DNA of 64,000 nucleotides from NCBI RefSeq assembly GCF_949298305.1, contig NZ_CASFWU010000013.1, positions 1 through 64,000 on the forward strand, in the 5' to 3' direction. Made by a program: the position numbers and the translations under genes. This document shows, piece after piece, positions 8,347 to 16,104 of the stretch (positions are counted from its first letter, which is position 1; each line of letters opens with the position of its first letter). The notes below the pieces were generated by a model. That model did no database searches. It had not been told where the DNA came from and was given only the letters and a program-made list of their open reading frames with translations. The DNA comes from an uncultured Bacteroides sp. (GTDB lineage: Bacteria; Bacteroidota; Bacteroidia; Bacteroidales; Bacteroidaceae).

Positions 8347-8414
8347 GTTCCGCCCTTCGCCTTTTGTCCGCACCACGTGGACGGCGGCGGAACCTGATTC
8401 AGGTATTAGTTTAA
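8347..8414 (+). other. Structured spacer between small peptides 2 and 3
   Basis: GTTCCGCC (8347-8354) pairs with GGCGGAAC (8396-8403), enclosing an inner GTCC/GGAC hairpin. It is followed at once by the palindrome ACCTGATTCAGGT (8402-8414). The structure has no T-run, so it is more likely a processing or stability element than a terminator. Confidence 0.5.
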
Positions 8415-8425
8415 GATTTAAGGTT

Positions 8426-8521
8426 ATGAAAAAGAAGATTGTTAACTCGGTGAAGTCCATTCTTGTCATGGCCGCTAAGAATTGGATGGAATCCATGCGT
8501 TACTACAGCCTGCAGATGTAA
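8426..8521 (+). CDS. Small peptide 3 of a three-peptide cluster (31 aa)
   Basis: The product begins MKKKIVNSVKSILVMAAKNW and ends MESMRYYSLQM. It has net charge about +5, five Met, one Trp and two Tyr. It is a clear paralogue of peptide 2 and shares the MxxM spacing with all three. It is the last gene before an intrinsic terminator at 8549. The function is unknown. No exporter or modification enzyme is seen within several kilobases. Confidence 0.6.
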   Translation: MKKKIVNSVKSILVMAAKNWMESMRYYSLQM

Positions 8522-8548
8522 GCACACTGGCTGAACGCAAAATCCGTG

Positions 8549-8590
8549 GAGAGGGTGTATCCGTACAAAGGGTGCATCCTCTCTCTTTTT
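8549..8590 (+). terminator. Intrinsic terminator of the small-peptide cluster
   Basis: 8549-8562 and 8570-8583 pair over 14 bases with three G-U pairs and a 7-base loop, and TCTTTTT follows. Its position 27 bases after the third peptide stop supports a single transcript from 7996 to here. The rest of 8522-8957 holds only the 22-bp array. Confidence 0.75.
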
Positions 8591-8775
8591 CTGCCGCTGC
8601 CCTGCGTTCCCGGCGGCTGGGCGGGCAGTCCGTCCGCCCGCAGGGAGGTGTCTCCGTGCCCTCTTTCTCCCGTTCTTTTCCGCTCCGACTGTAAAAAGAT
8701 TTCGCAATCCGTCATTGCTTCTGCGGAGCACTTGTAACTGCTTGGATATAAACCTGTTAGAAACCGTCCGGTCTC

Positions 8776-8863
8776 CCTATACGACAGAGGCCCCCTCTCT
8801 ATACGACAGAGGGTGCCTCTCTATACGACTGAGGTACCCTCTGTATACGACTGAGGCTGCCTC
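8776..8863. repeat. Four tandem 22-bp units (TATACGAC array)
   Basis: Four units of exactly 22 bp each consist of CTATACGACWGAGG (GTATACG in the last), three variable bases (CCC, GTG, TAC, CTG) and CCTCT. GAGG-NNN-CCTC makes each unit a mini-hairpin with a variable 3-base loop. It sits between the peptide terminator and the converging DUF5053 gene. Confidence 0.9.
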
Positions 8864-8957
8864 TGTCGCGTATGGTTATGGATTTGTATGGATATTTAAC
8901 CGTCTACCCTCCTGTTTTCATCGGGGCGGACGGACGGGCAGTGGCCTGCCTTCCCGG

Positions 8958-9368
8958 TTAAACGGTGATGGACAGGGAACTGATGCGCTCACCCACTTCT
9001 TTGAGGGCGCGGTTGAAGAGGTCGGCTTCTTCGCGGTTGAGCTTGTAGACCTTGCCGCGCACCTTGTAGCCGTTGATGCGCTGGTATAGCCACGAGGCAC
9101 TCTTGCCGAAGTAGTGTCGGGCTATGTAGGACATGGGTATCAGCTTGTAGCTGTCATCGTCTATCTGGCGGCGGATGGCGTCAATGTCCCTGTGCACTTC
9201 GTCCATACCCTCGCTCCACCAGCCGGCGGCCAGGGCTTTCTCTTCGTCGCTGAGCGGGCGGCTTTCCAGCTCTTTCATCAAGTCTTCCAGCCGTTTGCGC
9301 TCTTCGGCATCTGCCGAACCCATCAGGGGCTTCATTTCTTTCAGGATGTCTTCAATTTTTCTCATCAT
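8958..9368 (-). CDS. DUF5053 domain-containing protein
   Basis: A 136-residue cytoplasmic protein. The N-terminal 60 residues are charged helix with a WWSEGMDE motif. The C-terminal 60 residues (MSYIARHYFGKSASWLYQRI, then VRGKVYKL) resemble a helix-turn-helix that reads out a DNA or peptide partner. I recognise the DUF5053 family of Bacteroidales, often near mobile or prophage DNA. It overlaps the upstream small gene by four bases (ATGA type), so the two are translationally coupled. The function is unknown. Confidence 0.75.
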   Translation of the reverse strand: MMRKIEDILKEMKPLMGSADAEERKRLEDLMKELESRPLSDEEKALAAGWWSEGMDEVHRDIDAIRRQIDDDSYKLIPMSYIARHYFGKSASWLYQRINGYKVRGKVYKLNREEADLFNRALKEVGERISSLSITV

Positions 9369-9562
9369 TCGGTAGGGTTTGTAGGGTTGTCCTTGTCGGG
9401 CATCCGCTGTTGTTTAAGCAATTTGGACAAATCGTCCAGCATCAGGTTGACCTGCCTTTCTTTTTCTTCCGGGCTGATACCCAAGTAGGGCGCCACCCTT
9501 TCATAGTCGGCAAGTTTCTGTTTGACTCTTTCTATCTCTTTATTCAGTTCTTCGTTTTTCAT
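9365..9562 (-). CDS. Small coiled-coil protein upstream of the DUF5053 gene
   Basis: A 65-residue, highly charged, helical protein (MKNEELNKEIERVKQKLADY) with a disordered polar tail. It is not a family I recognise. Its stop overlaps the start of the DUF5053 gene, and a good promoter lies 46 bases upstream, so it is probably the first gene of a two-gene unit and may be the partner of the DUF5053 protein. Confidence 0.6.
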   Translation of the reverse strand: MKNEELNKEIERVKQKLADYERVAPYLGISPEEKERQVNLMLDDLSKLLKQQRMPDKDNPTNPTE

Positions 9563-9607
9563 CGTTGGTGGTGATGGTGATTCCCATGGAAGTCCGTTTC
9601 CTGCCTG

Positions 9608-9639
9608 TAAAGATACGTACTATTTTTATTATGTGCAAG
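9608..9639 (-). promoter_or_regulatory. Promoter of the DUF5053 two-gene unit
   Basis: On the minus strand CTTG is followed after 20 bases by TATCTTTA, close to the Bacteroides consensus TTTG-N19-TAnnTTTG. The remaining stretch up to 9981 shows nothing I can name. Confidence 0.5.
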
Positions 9640-9981
9640 GGGATCGTGCGGTTTTCTTTCCGAAACGGAGCCGGGCGTCTTGCCGGCATGTGCCGGAGGG
9701 CGTTCCTTGCCTGTATGGACTGCTTCCCCTTTGCTTTTAGCCTTATTTCTACCCGTTTGCAAGTTTTTTTAGGGCAAAATCTACATTCGTTTAGACTTTA
9801 TTTCTTTTCTTTGTTCTTACGATTCGTGTGTCGCGGTTTTTTGCATCTGCCGTCGTCTGTCGGTGCTGTTGCAGGCTGTGCCATGCGGCGAGGCGGAGAG
9901 AGTCGGGGAGGGGGAGCATGGCCCGCAAAGGTTGCGGCCGGAACATGAACTTGAAAAAACACTTGAAAAAACGGAGGGATT

Positions 9982-10341
9982 ATGAATAGAGCATGGAAAT
10001 TTGGAAGTGTGCTGCTGGTACTGGCAGTTTGGTTGGGCATACCCGCGCTACGGGCACAGTCGTATGCCAAGTTGTGGAAACAAGTGGAACAGGCACAGCA
10101 GAAGAATCTGCCGCAGACCGTGGTGAAGCTGACCGACGAGATTTACCGCAAGGCCCTGGAGGAGAAGAACTCGCCCCAGTTGCTGAAAGCCTACCTCAGC
10201 CGCGAGGCTTACAAGCAACGGCTGACGCCTGACAGCCTCTACGCCAGCCTGCAATACATGGAGCGCTGGGTGGCTGCCGAAACGCGGCCGGTGGACAAGG
10301 CCATCCTGCACTCGCTGTTGGCCGATGAACTGGCTGGGTAA
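9982..10341 (+). CDS. N-terminal fragment of a frameshifted alpha-2-macroglobulin-family gene
   Basis: The frame opens with an AT-rich GGAGGGATT ribosome-site region and encodes a signal peptide (MNRAWKFGSVLLVLAVWLGI, cleaved before QSYAK) and a helical, TPR-like start. It ends early with LLADELAG and a TAA at 10339. Removing one G from the GGG at 10336-10338 joins it in frame to the long frame that follows (ELAGNAHELAGRTALAEDE). It is therefore the N-terminus of the next entry, not a separate gene. The cause is either a real one-base insertion or a sequencing error. Confidence 0.85.
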   Translation: MNRAWKFGSVLLVLAVWLGIPALRAQSYAKLWKQVEQAQQKNLPQTVVKLTDEIYRKALEEKNSPQLLKAYLSREAYKQRLTPDSLYASLQYMERWVAAETRPVDKAILHSLLADELAG

Positions 10342-13300
10342 TGCCCACGAACTGGCCGGACGCACCGCGCTGGCCGAGGACGAGGCACCTGCCGACATCC
10401 GTGTCTGGACGGGAGCGCAGTTCGTTGACCGCGTGATGCTTCACAGCCGGGCCTCGCTGCAGGATGTGGAACGGCTGCTGGACACGTCCACGGCCGATTA
10501 CAAGCCCTTCATCGAGCAGGGCGACGCCAGCGCCTACTACGGTCACGACCTTTACCACCTGCTGGCCAAGCGGGCGGTAATGGCACTCATCTGTTTGGAC
10601 GGCGCCGATGCCGACTCGCTGTTGCAGGCCGGTGTGGAGGGCATCTACCGGCAGATGATGGACACATACGCCCGGCGTGACGACCGCCGCGACGCCCTGC
10701 TGCTCTGCACCCTCGACTACTGGAAGTGGAAGAGCAGCTGGTCGGGCGGACAAGAGCAGGAAGCCTGCCTGCGTGCGCTCGACGAACTGATGGAGCGCTT
10801 CGCCGACCTTCCCCTGTGTGCCGAGGCTTACTTGCGCAAGGCGCAGTGGATGAGGACCGGGGGCGAGGGACGCAGCGTGGCCGAGGCCATCCGCCTCTGC
10901 GACGAGGCCATCCGCCGCTATCCTTCCTACAGCCGCATCGGCAACCTGAAGCAGCTCCGTGCCGAGCTGCTCCGTCCGCAGGTCAACCTCTCGGCCACGG
11001 CCACTGCCTATCCCGGCGACAGCCTCTCCTTCAGCGTCCGTTATCGCACGGTGCAGGATCCCGTCACCGTCAACCTCTATGCCACCTCTCTGGACACCTA
11101 TCGGAGCAATCTGAACCTCAATTCGGACAAGGAGTTCCGCCGTTGCAGCCCGCGCCGCGTCTATACGGCCACCCACGTACTGACGCCCCTGCCCGGCGTG
11201 GGTAAGGCGGAGGCCGACGTACCCTACCTGCCCAGCGACACCACGCTGCTGCTGCCCGTCCCCAGCGAGCCGGGCCTCTATGTCGTGGAAGTGGCGCCCC
11301 GGGGCAAGAACGTGCGCATCGTCCGCGGCCTGCTGTCGGTGACGCGCCTGCGGGTATTGACCCTCGACCTGGGCGACGGCCGTACCGAAGTGCTGACGCT
11401 GGACGGCCGCAGCGGGCATCCCGTCCCGCAGGTCACCGTGGACTTCTATTCCGGCACAGACCTCACTCAGGCCCGGAAACTCTCTACGGTCGTGACCGGA
11501 GCCGACGGCCGTACCCTTGTGGCCTGGGACAAGGCCATCCGCTGCTACGTGGCCTGCAAGGACGACGACAAGTCCATGATACCGCAAAATTTCTACCAGA
11601 ATAAGGGCACCCGCGAAGCCGACGCCACCCGCTACGGCCTGCTGCTGCTCACCGACCGCAGCATCTACCGCCCGGGACAGACGGTCTGCCTGAAAGGCGT
11701 GGTCTACCGCCAGGAGACCGACCAGGCGCAGGCGCTGGAGGGCGAACGTTTCGACCTGGAACTGCTCGACGCCAACGGCAAGCAGGTCAGCACGCAGCAG
11801 GTCAGCACGGGCGATTTCGGCTCGTTTGTGGCAGAGTTTGCCCTGCCTTCGGCCTGTCTCAACGGCGACTTCTCCATCAGTGCCCGCGGCAAGGCGGAGT
11901 CCAGTGTCAGTTTCCGGGTGGAAGAATACAAGCGTCCTACGTTTGAAATCACCTTCAATCCCGTCACCGCGCCCTATTGCCTGGGCGAGACCGTCACCCT
12001 CGGCGGGCAGGTCCGGTCCTTCAGCGGGGCTACGGTGCAACAGATGCCGCTGGCCTACCGGGTGACGCGCTCCATGCCTTACCGCTTCGGGGCCGGCCGG
12101 ACACTCCTGGCCGACACTGTGCAGCTGGATGCCGACGGACGCTTCTCCTTCAGCCTGGAGCTGGAGAGCGAAGAGGCGCTGGAGGCGCAGGGCTACGGCC
12201 TGTACGGGAGTGTGACCTACGAAGTGGAGGCGTCCGTCACCGACGAGGCCGGCGAGACGCAGACCGCTACCTTCAGCCTCACGGCCGGCGAGGAGGCCTT
12301 TGATTTGTATATCGACCTCCCCTCGCTGTTCTGCAAGGAAGATACCGTGCAGTGGGGCATCAGCGCCTTCAACGGGCAGCAGGTGCGGCAGCGGCTGGAG
12401 ATTGACTGGCGCATAGACCCGGAGGAGGGCCGCGCGGCCGACGGCAAGCCCGTGCTCAGCGGCCGTTGTCTGGCCGGCGTGCAGCATCCGCTGTCCGTCT
12501 GGGCCGGGGTTCCTTCGGGCAGCTACCGCCTGACCGCCACCGCCACCGACTCCCTGGGCCACCGGGTGGAGGAAAGCACCGTGTTCACCCTCTTCTCCAA
12601 GGCCGACCGCCGTCCGCCCATCCCCCTGCCGATATTCTATTATGACGGGCAGCTGGAGGTAGGCGTGGGCCAGAAGGCCTCCTTCTACCTGGGCACTTCG
12701 CTGCAGGACGCCTACGTGCTGATGGACATCTTTGCCGGCGGCAAGCGGGTGGAGAGCCGCGTGCTGCAGCTGACAGATACATTGATGTGTATGGAGATTC
12801 CCTATCTGGAAAGCTACGGGGAGTCGGCCAGCATCTTGTTCAATACCGTGCGCGACGGCAAGTTGTACAGCCAGCAGGCCTATCTCAAGAAGAAGGCGCC
12901 CGACACCCGCCTCCACCTGCGTTGGGAGGTCTTCCGTGACCGCCTGCTGCCGGGTCAGCAGGAAGAGTGGCGGATGGTGGTCAGCACGCCCGACGGGCAG
13001 CCTGCCGCCGCCGAGGTGCTGGCGCTGATGTACGACGCCTCGCTCGACAAGCTCTACCGCAACCAGCCCTGGTGGGGTGTCCTCTTCAACCGCCGCACAG
13101 ACTGGTACTATGCCCGCCTGAACAACGGCGGCAGCCTCTACCTGTCTCCCTACTTCACCGTCCCCGACTGGAAGGTGCCCGGCTGGGACTACGACCGCTT
13201 CAGCACTCCTTCGATGGGGAGTGGCGCCGAGGGCGGGGTGTTCTTCATGACCGGGAACGACGTGGTTGTGCGGGGCTACTCCATGTCCTCCAACGCGGTG

Positions 13301-15784
13301 CTGGCCGGCAACCTGAAGCGGGCGGCCGTGGCAAACGGCTTTGAACTGAACGAGACGGTTGTGGTGAATGACGCCGACGTAAGCGATCTCGTGTTCGAGG
13401 AGGAGATGGCACTCTCCTCCGAACTGCACGAGGATGTTCCGCAGGCTGCCCAACCGGACGGGGCCGACCTTCGCACCAACTTTGCCGAGACCGCCTTCTT
13501 CTATCCGCAGCTCCGCACCAACGAGCGGGGCGAGGTGGTGCTGGCCTTTACGGCGCCCCAGAGCCTGACGCGCTGGAATGTACGCGGCTATGCGCATACC
13601 CGCGGGATGCGCACCGGCACGCTGGAGGCACAGGCGGTGACGGCCAAGGAGTTCATGCTCCGTCCCAACCTGCCGCGCTTTGTCCGGGTGGGCGACCTCA
13701 CCGGCATCTCGGCCACCGTCTCCAACCTGACCGGACGTACGGTCAGCGGGAAGGTGAAGCTGGAAGTCTTCGACCCCGCTACCGAGAAAGTACTGCTTAC
13801 CCGCCGGGAGAAGTTCCGGGCTGAGGCCGGGCGCAATGCCGCCGTCAGCTTCAGCTTCGAGGCCGACGGACGCTACAGCCTGCTGGGTGTGCGCCTGGTG
13901 GCCGACGGAGGCAGTTTCAGCGACGGCGAGCAGCACCTGCTGCCCGTGCTCAGCAACGAGGAATACATCGTCGAGACTCTCCCGCTCAACGTTCAGGGCG
14001 GTGAGACCCGTGTGTTCCCGCTGGACAGTCTGTTCAACGCCGACAGCCGCACGGCCACCGGACGCCGGCTGACCGTAGAGTTCACCGCCAATCCGGCCTG
14101 GCTGGCCGTACAGGCGTTGCCTTCGTTCAGCCTGCCCACGGAGGAAAATGCCGTATCGTGGGCCACGGCCTACTATGCCAACGAACTGGCAGCCTACATC
14201 CTCCGCACGCAGCCCCGCATCAAGGCGGTGTTCGACGCCTGGCAGGCTTCGGGCACGTCTGAACAGACGCTTCTCAGCCGCCTGGAGCAGAATCAGGAGC
14301 TGAAGAACATCCTGCTCAACGAATCGCCTTGGGTCATGGAGGCTACGGACGAGACTGAACAGATGCGCCGCCTCGGCCTGCTCTTCGACCTCAACCGTCA
14401 GCAGAACAACCGCTTTGCCGCCCTCTCCCGCCTGAAGGAGTTGCAGGGCGAGGACGGTGCCTGGGGCTGGTACGAAGGCATGTCGGGCAGTACATCTCTC
14501 ACCACTTACATCACCGGCATGTTGGTGCGCCTTTCCGTCCTGACGGGTACGCCGCTGGAGGGCGACGCCTTGCAGATGAAGCGGAAGGCGTTTGCCTGCC
14601 TGCACAAGGAAGCCCGCGAAGCATACCTGCGCCTGAAGAAGGACGGGCTCAAGGACTACCGCCTCTCCGACGACATCCTCAACTACCTCTACCTGTTGGC
14701 GCTGGACGCCGATGAACAACCCTCGGCCGACAAGGAGGCCTACCGTTACTTCCTCTCCTGCGTGCCCTCCCTGCTGGACGAGTCCTGGATGCAGCGTCAG
14801 GCCAGAGCAGCCGTCATCCTGCTGGCTGCCGGACGCAAGGCCGAGGCGGCCGAGTTCGGGGCTTCGATGAAGGAGCATCTGATACGCGAGGATGAGGTGG
14901 GGGCACACTTCGCCTTCAACGACGGTCTCTACAGCCTGAACATGCAGCCTGTTTCCACTCACGTGGCGGTGATGGAGGCCCTGACCCGTCTGGGCGGAAA
15001 CAAGGACCTGGTGGACGACATGAAGCGTTGGCTCCTGAAGCAGAAGCAGACCACCGCCTGGAATTCGCCCGTCACCACGGCCGATGCCGTCTATGCCCTC
15101 CTGGCCGACGGCACTGCACTCGAGTCGCGGGGCGACGTGCGCATCACGCTGGGAAAGACCGTCGTCGAGACCGCATCCGACACCGCCGGTACTCCTGCAT
15201 GGCAGGGCCTGGGTTACGTGAAGCAGACCTTTACGCAGGGCGATGCCGCCCTCAAGGCCGGACAGGTGAAGGTGGAGAAGCGCGACGAAGGCATGGCCTG
15301 GGGAGCCGTCTATGCCCAATACTTCACTCCGATGTCCGATGTACGCGGGCAGGCGGGTGCGTTGGGTGTGGAGAAGCAGCTCTACCTGGAGGCTGTGGAT
15401 GCCTCCGGCCGCAAGTCCCTGAAACCGCTCGATGCCGCCACGGCCCCCAGGGTGGGGGATAAGGTGGTCATCCGCCTCGTCTTGCGCCTGGACCGCGCCA
15501 TGGACTTCCTCCAGCTCAAGGATAGCCGCGCCGCCTGCCTCGAACCGACGTCCGCCCTCTCCGGCTATCGTTGGTACAACGGCTACGGTGCCTACACCGA
15601 CATCAAGGATGCCTCCACCCGCTTCTACTTCGACCACCTGGACAAGGGCACCTACGTGCTGGAATACGCCTGCCGCATTGCCCGTTCCGGACGGTACGAA
15701 CCGGGCATAGCCATCCTCCAAAGTGCCTACGCCCCCGAATTTGCCTCCCACTCCGCAGCGCTGGAGCAGTTGGTGATTGAGTAG
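10325..15784 (+). CDS. Alpha-2-macroglobulin family protein (main part, frameshifted from its signal peptide)
   Basis: The 1819-residue frame carries the A2M architecture: a helical N-terminal region, MG2 from about residue 448 (DRSIYRPGQTVCLKGVVYR), the VEEYKRPTFEITF junction at about 532, a bait-like variable region, the A2M core at about 1047 (NFAETAFFYPQLRTNERGEV), the thioester-helical domain from about 1260, and a C-terminal receptor-like domain. Where the CxEQ thioester would be it has LPTEENAVSWA, so no thioester can form. Family members are periplasmic or surface protease traps. Without the frameshift the protein would be about 1,930 residues. Codon use is strongly GCC/CTG-biased. 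Confidence 0.9.
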   Translation: MNWLGNAHELAGRTALAEDEAPADIRVWTGAQFVDRVMLHSRASLQDVERLLDTSTADYKPFIEQGDASAYYGHDLYHLLAKRAVMALICLDGADADSLLQAGVEGIYRQMMDTYARRDDRRDALLLCTLDYWKWKSSWSGGQEQEACLRALDELMERFADLPLCAEAYLRKAQWMRTGGEGRSVAEAIRLCDEAIRRYPSYSRIGNLKQLRAELLRPQVNLSATATAYPGDSLSFSVRYRTVQDPVTVNLYATSLDTYRSNLNLNSDKEFRRCSPRRVYTATHVLTPLPGVGKAEADVPYLPSDTTLLLPVPSEPGLYVVEVAPRGKNVRIVRGLLSVTRLRVLTLDLGDGRTEVLTLDGRSGHPVPQVTVDFYSGTDLTQARKLSTVVTGADGRTLVAWDKAIRCYVACKDDDKSMIPQNFYQNKGTREADATRYGLLLLTDRSIYRPGQTVCLKGVVYRQETDQAQALEGERFDLELLDANGKQVSTQQVSTGDFGSFVAEFALPSACLNGDFSISARGKAESSVSFRVEEYKRPTFEITFNPVTAPYCLGETVTLGGQVRSFSGATVQQMPLAYRVTRSMPYRFGAGRTLLADTVQLDADGRFSFSLELESEEALEAQGYGLYGSVTYEVEASVTDEAGETQTATFSLTAGEEAFDLYIDLPSLFCKEDTVQWGISAFNGQQVRQRLEIDWRIDPEEGRAADGKPVLSGRCLAGVQHPLSVWAGVPSGSYRLTATATDSLGHRVEESTVFTLFSKADRRPPIPLPIFYYDGQLEVGVGQKASFYLGTSLQDAYVLMDIFAGGKRVESRVLQLTDTLMCMEIPYLESYGESASILFNTVRDGKLYSQQAYLKKKAPDTRLHLRWEVFRDRLLPGQQEEWRMVVSTPDGQPAAAEVLALMYDASLDKLYRNQPWWGVLFNRRTDWYYARLNNGGSLYLSPYFTVPDWKVPGWDYDRFSTPSMGSGAEGGVFFMTGNDVVVRGYSMSSNAVLAGNLKRAAVANGFELNETVVVNDADVSDLVFEEEMALSSELHEDVPQAAQPDGADLRTNFAETAFFYPQLRTNERGEVVLAFTAPQSLTRWNVRGYAHTRGMRTGTLEAQAVTAKEFMLRPNLPRFVRVGDLTGISATVSNLTGRTVSGKVKLEVFDPATEKVLLTRREKFRAEAGRNAAVSFSFEADGRYSLLGVRLVADGGSFSDGEQHLLPVLSNEEYIVETLPLNVQGGETRVFPLDSLFNADSRTATGRRLTVEFTANPAWLAVQALPSFSLPTEENAVSWATAYYANELAAYILRTQPRIKAVFDAWQASGTSEQTLLSRLEQNQELKNILLNESPWVMEATDETEQMRRLGLLFDLNRQQNNRFAALSRLKELQGEDGAWGWYEGMSGSTSLTTYITGMLVRLSVLTGTPLEGDALQMKRKAFACLHKEAREAYLRLKKDGLKDYRLSDDILNYLYLLALDADEQPSADKEAYRYFLSCVPSLLDESWMQRQARAAVILLAAGRKAEAAEFGASMKEHLIREDEVGAHFAFNDGLYSLNMQPVSTHVAVMEALTRLGGNKDLVDDMKRWLLKQKQTTAWNSPVTTADAVYALLADGTALESRGDVRITLGKTVVETASDTAGTPAWQGLGYVKQTFTQGDAALKAGQVKVEKRDEGMAWGAVYAQYFTPMSDVRGQAGALGVEKQLYLEAVDASGRKSLKPLDAATAPRVGDKVVIRLVLRLDRAMDFLQLKDSRAACLEPTSALSGYRWYNGYGAYTDIKDASTRFYFDHLDKGTYVLEYACRIARSGRYEPGIAILQSAYAPEFASHSAALEQLVIE

Positions 15785-15874
15785 GGAAACGGCCGACAAG
15801 GAATGTCACCTCATCAATGCCGTCCCTCCGGAATGTTGGCCGGAGGAACGGCATTGTTGCGTAAGTGCTTTTCC

Positions 15875-15962
15875 CAAAGAGGCTCGGAGGCAAGGTCAAA
15901 GAGGCTCGGAGGCAAGATCAAAGAGGCTCGGAGGTGATGCCAAAGAGGCTCGGAGGGACGGG
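15875..15962. repeat. Four tandem 22-bp units (AAAGAGGCTCGGAGG array)
   Basis: Each unit is CAAAGAGGCTCGGAGG plus six variable bases (CAAGGT, CAAGAT, TGATGC, GACGGG). The period is exactly 22. It begins 91 bases after the A2M stop. Otherwise 15785-16104 holds only the promoter of the next gene. Confidence 0.9.
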
Positions 15963-16035
15963 CAGGGTTTACGGCAAGTAATGCAAATCTTACCTAAAAA
16001 GCCGGCCTTTGTCTTTTTCTTCTATATGAATTTTG

Positions 16036-16043
16036 TACATTTG
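16036..16043 (+). promoter_or_regulatory. -7 box upstream of the DUF1573 gene
   Basis: TACATTTG matches TAnnTTTG. A TTTG lies 24 bases upstream, which is longer than usual. Its position argues for a start at 16105 and not at the more upstream in-frame ATG codons. Confidence 0.5.
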
Positions 16044-16104
16044 CAAACCTTTCTTGCATGCGATGACTCGCAGAAATATGATAATAGGCATAATGACCAT
16101 AGAC

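Noticed and set aside
10196..15799. 1867-codon open frame on the minus strand opposite the A2M gene
   Set aside because: It is the mirror frame of a GC-rich gene (GCC/GGC codons read back as GGC/GCC). The translation is low-complexity and has no domain, while the plus strand has clear A2M motifs.
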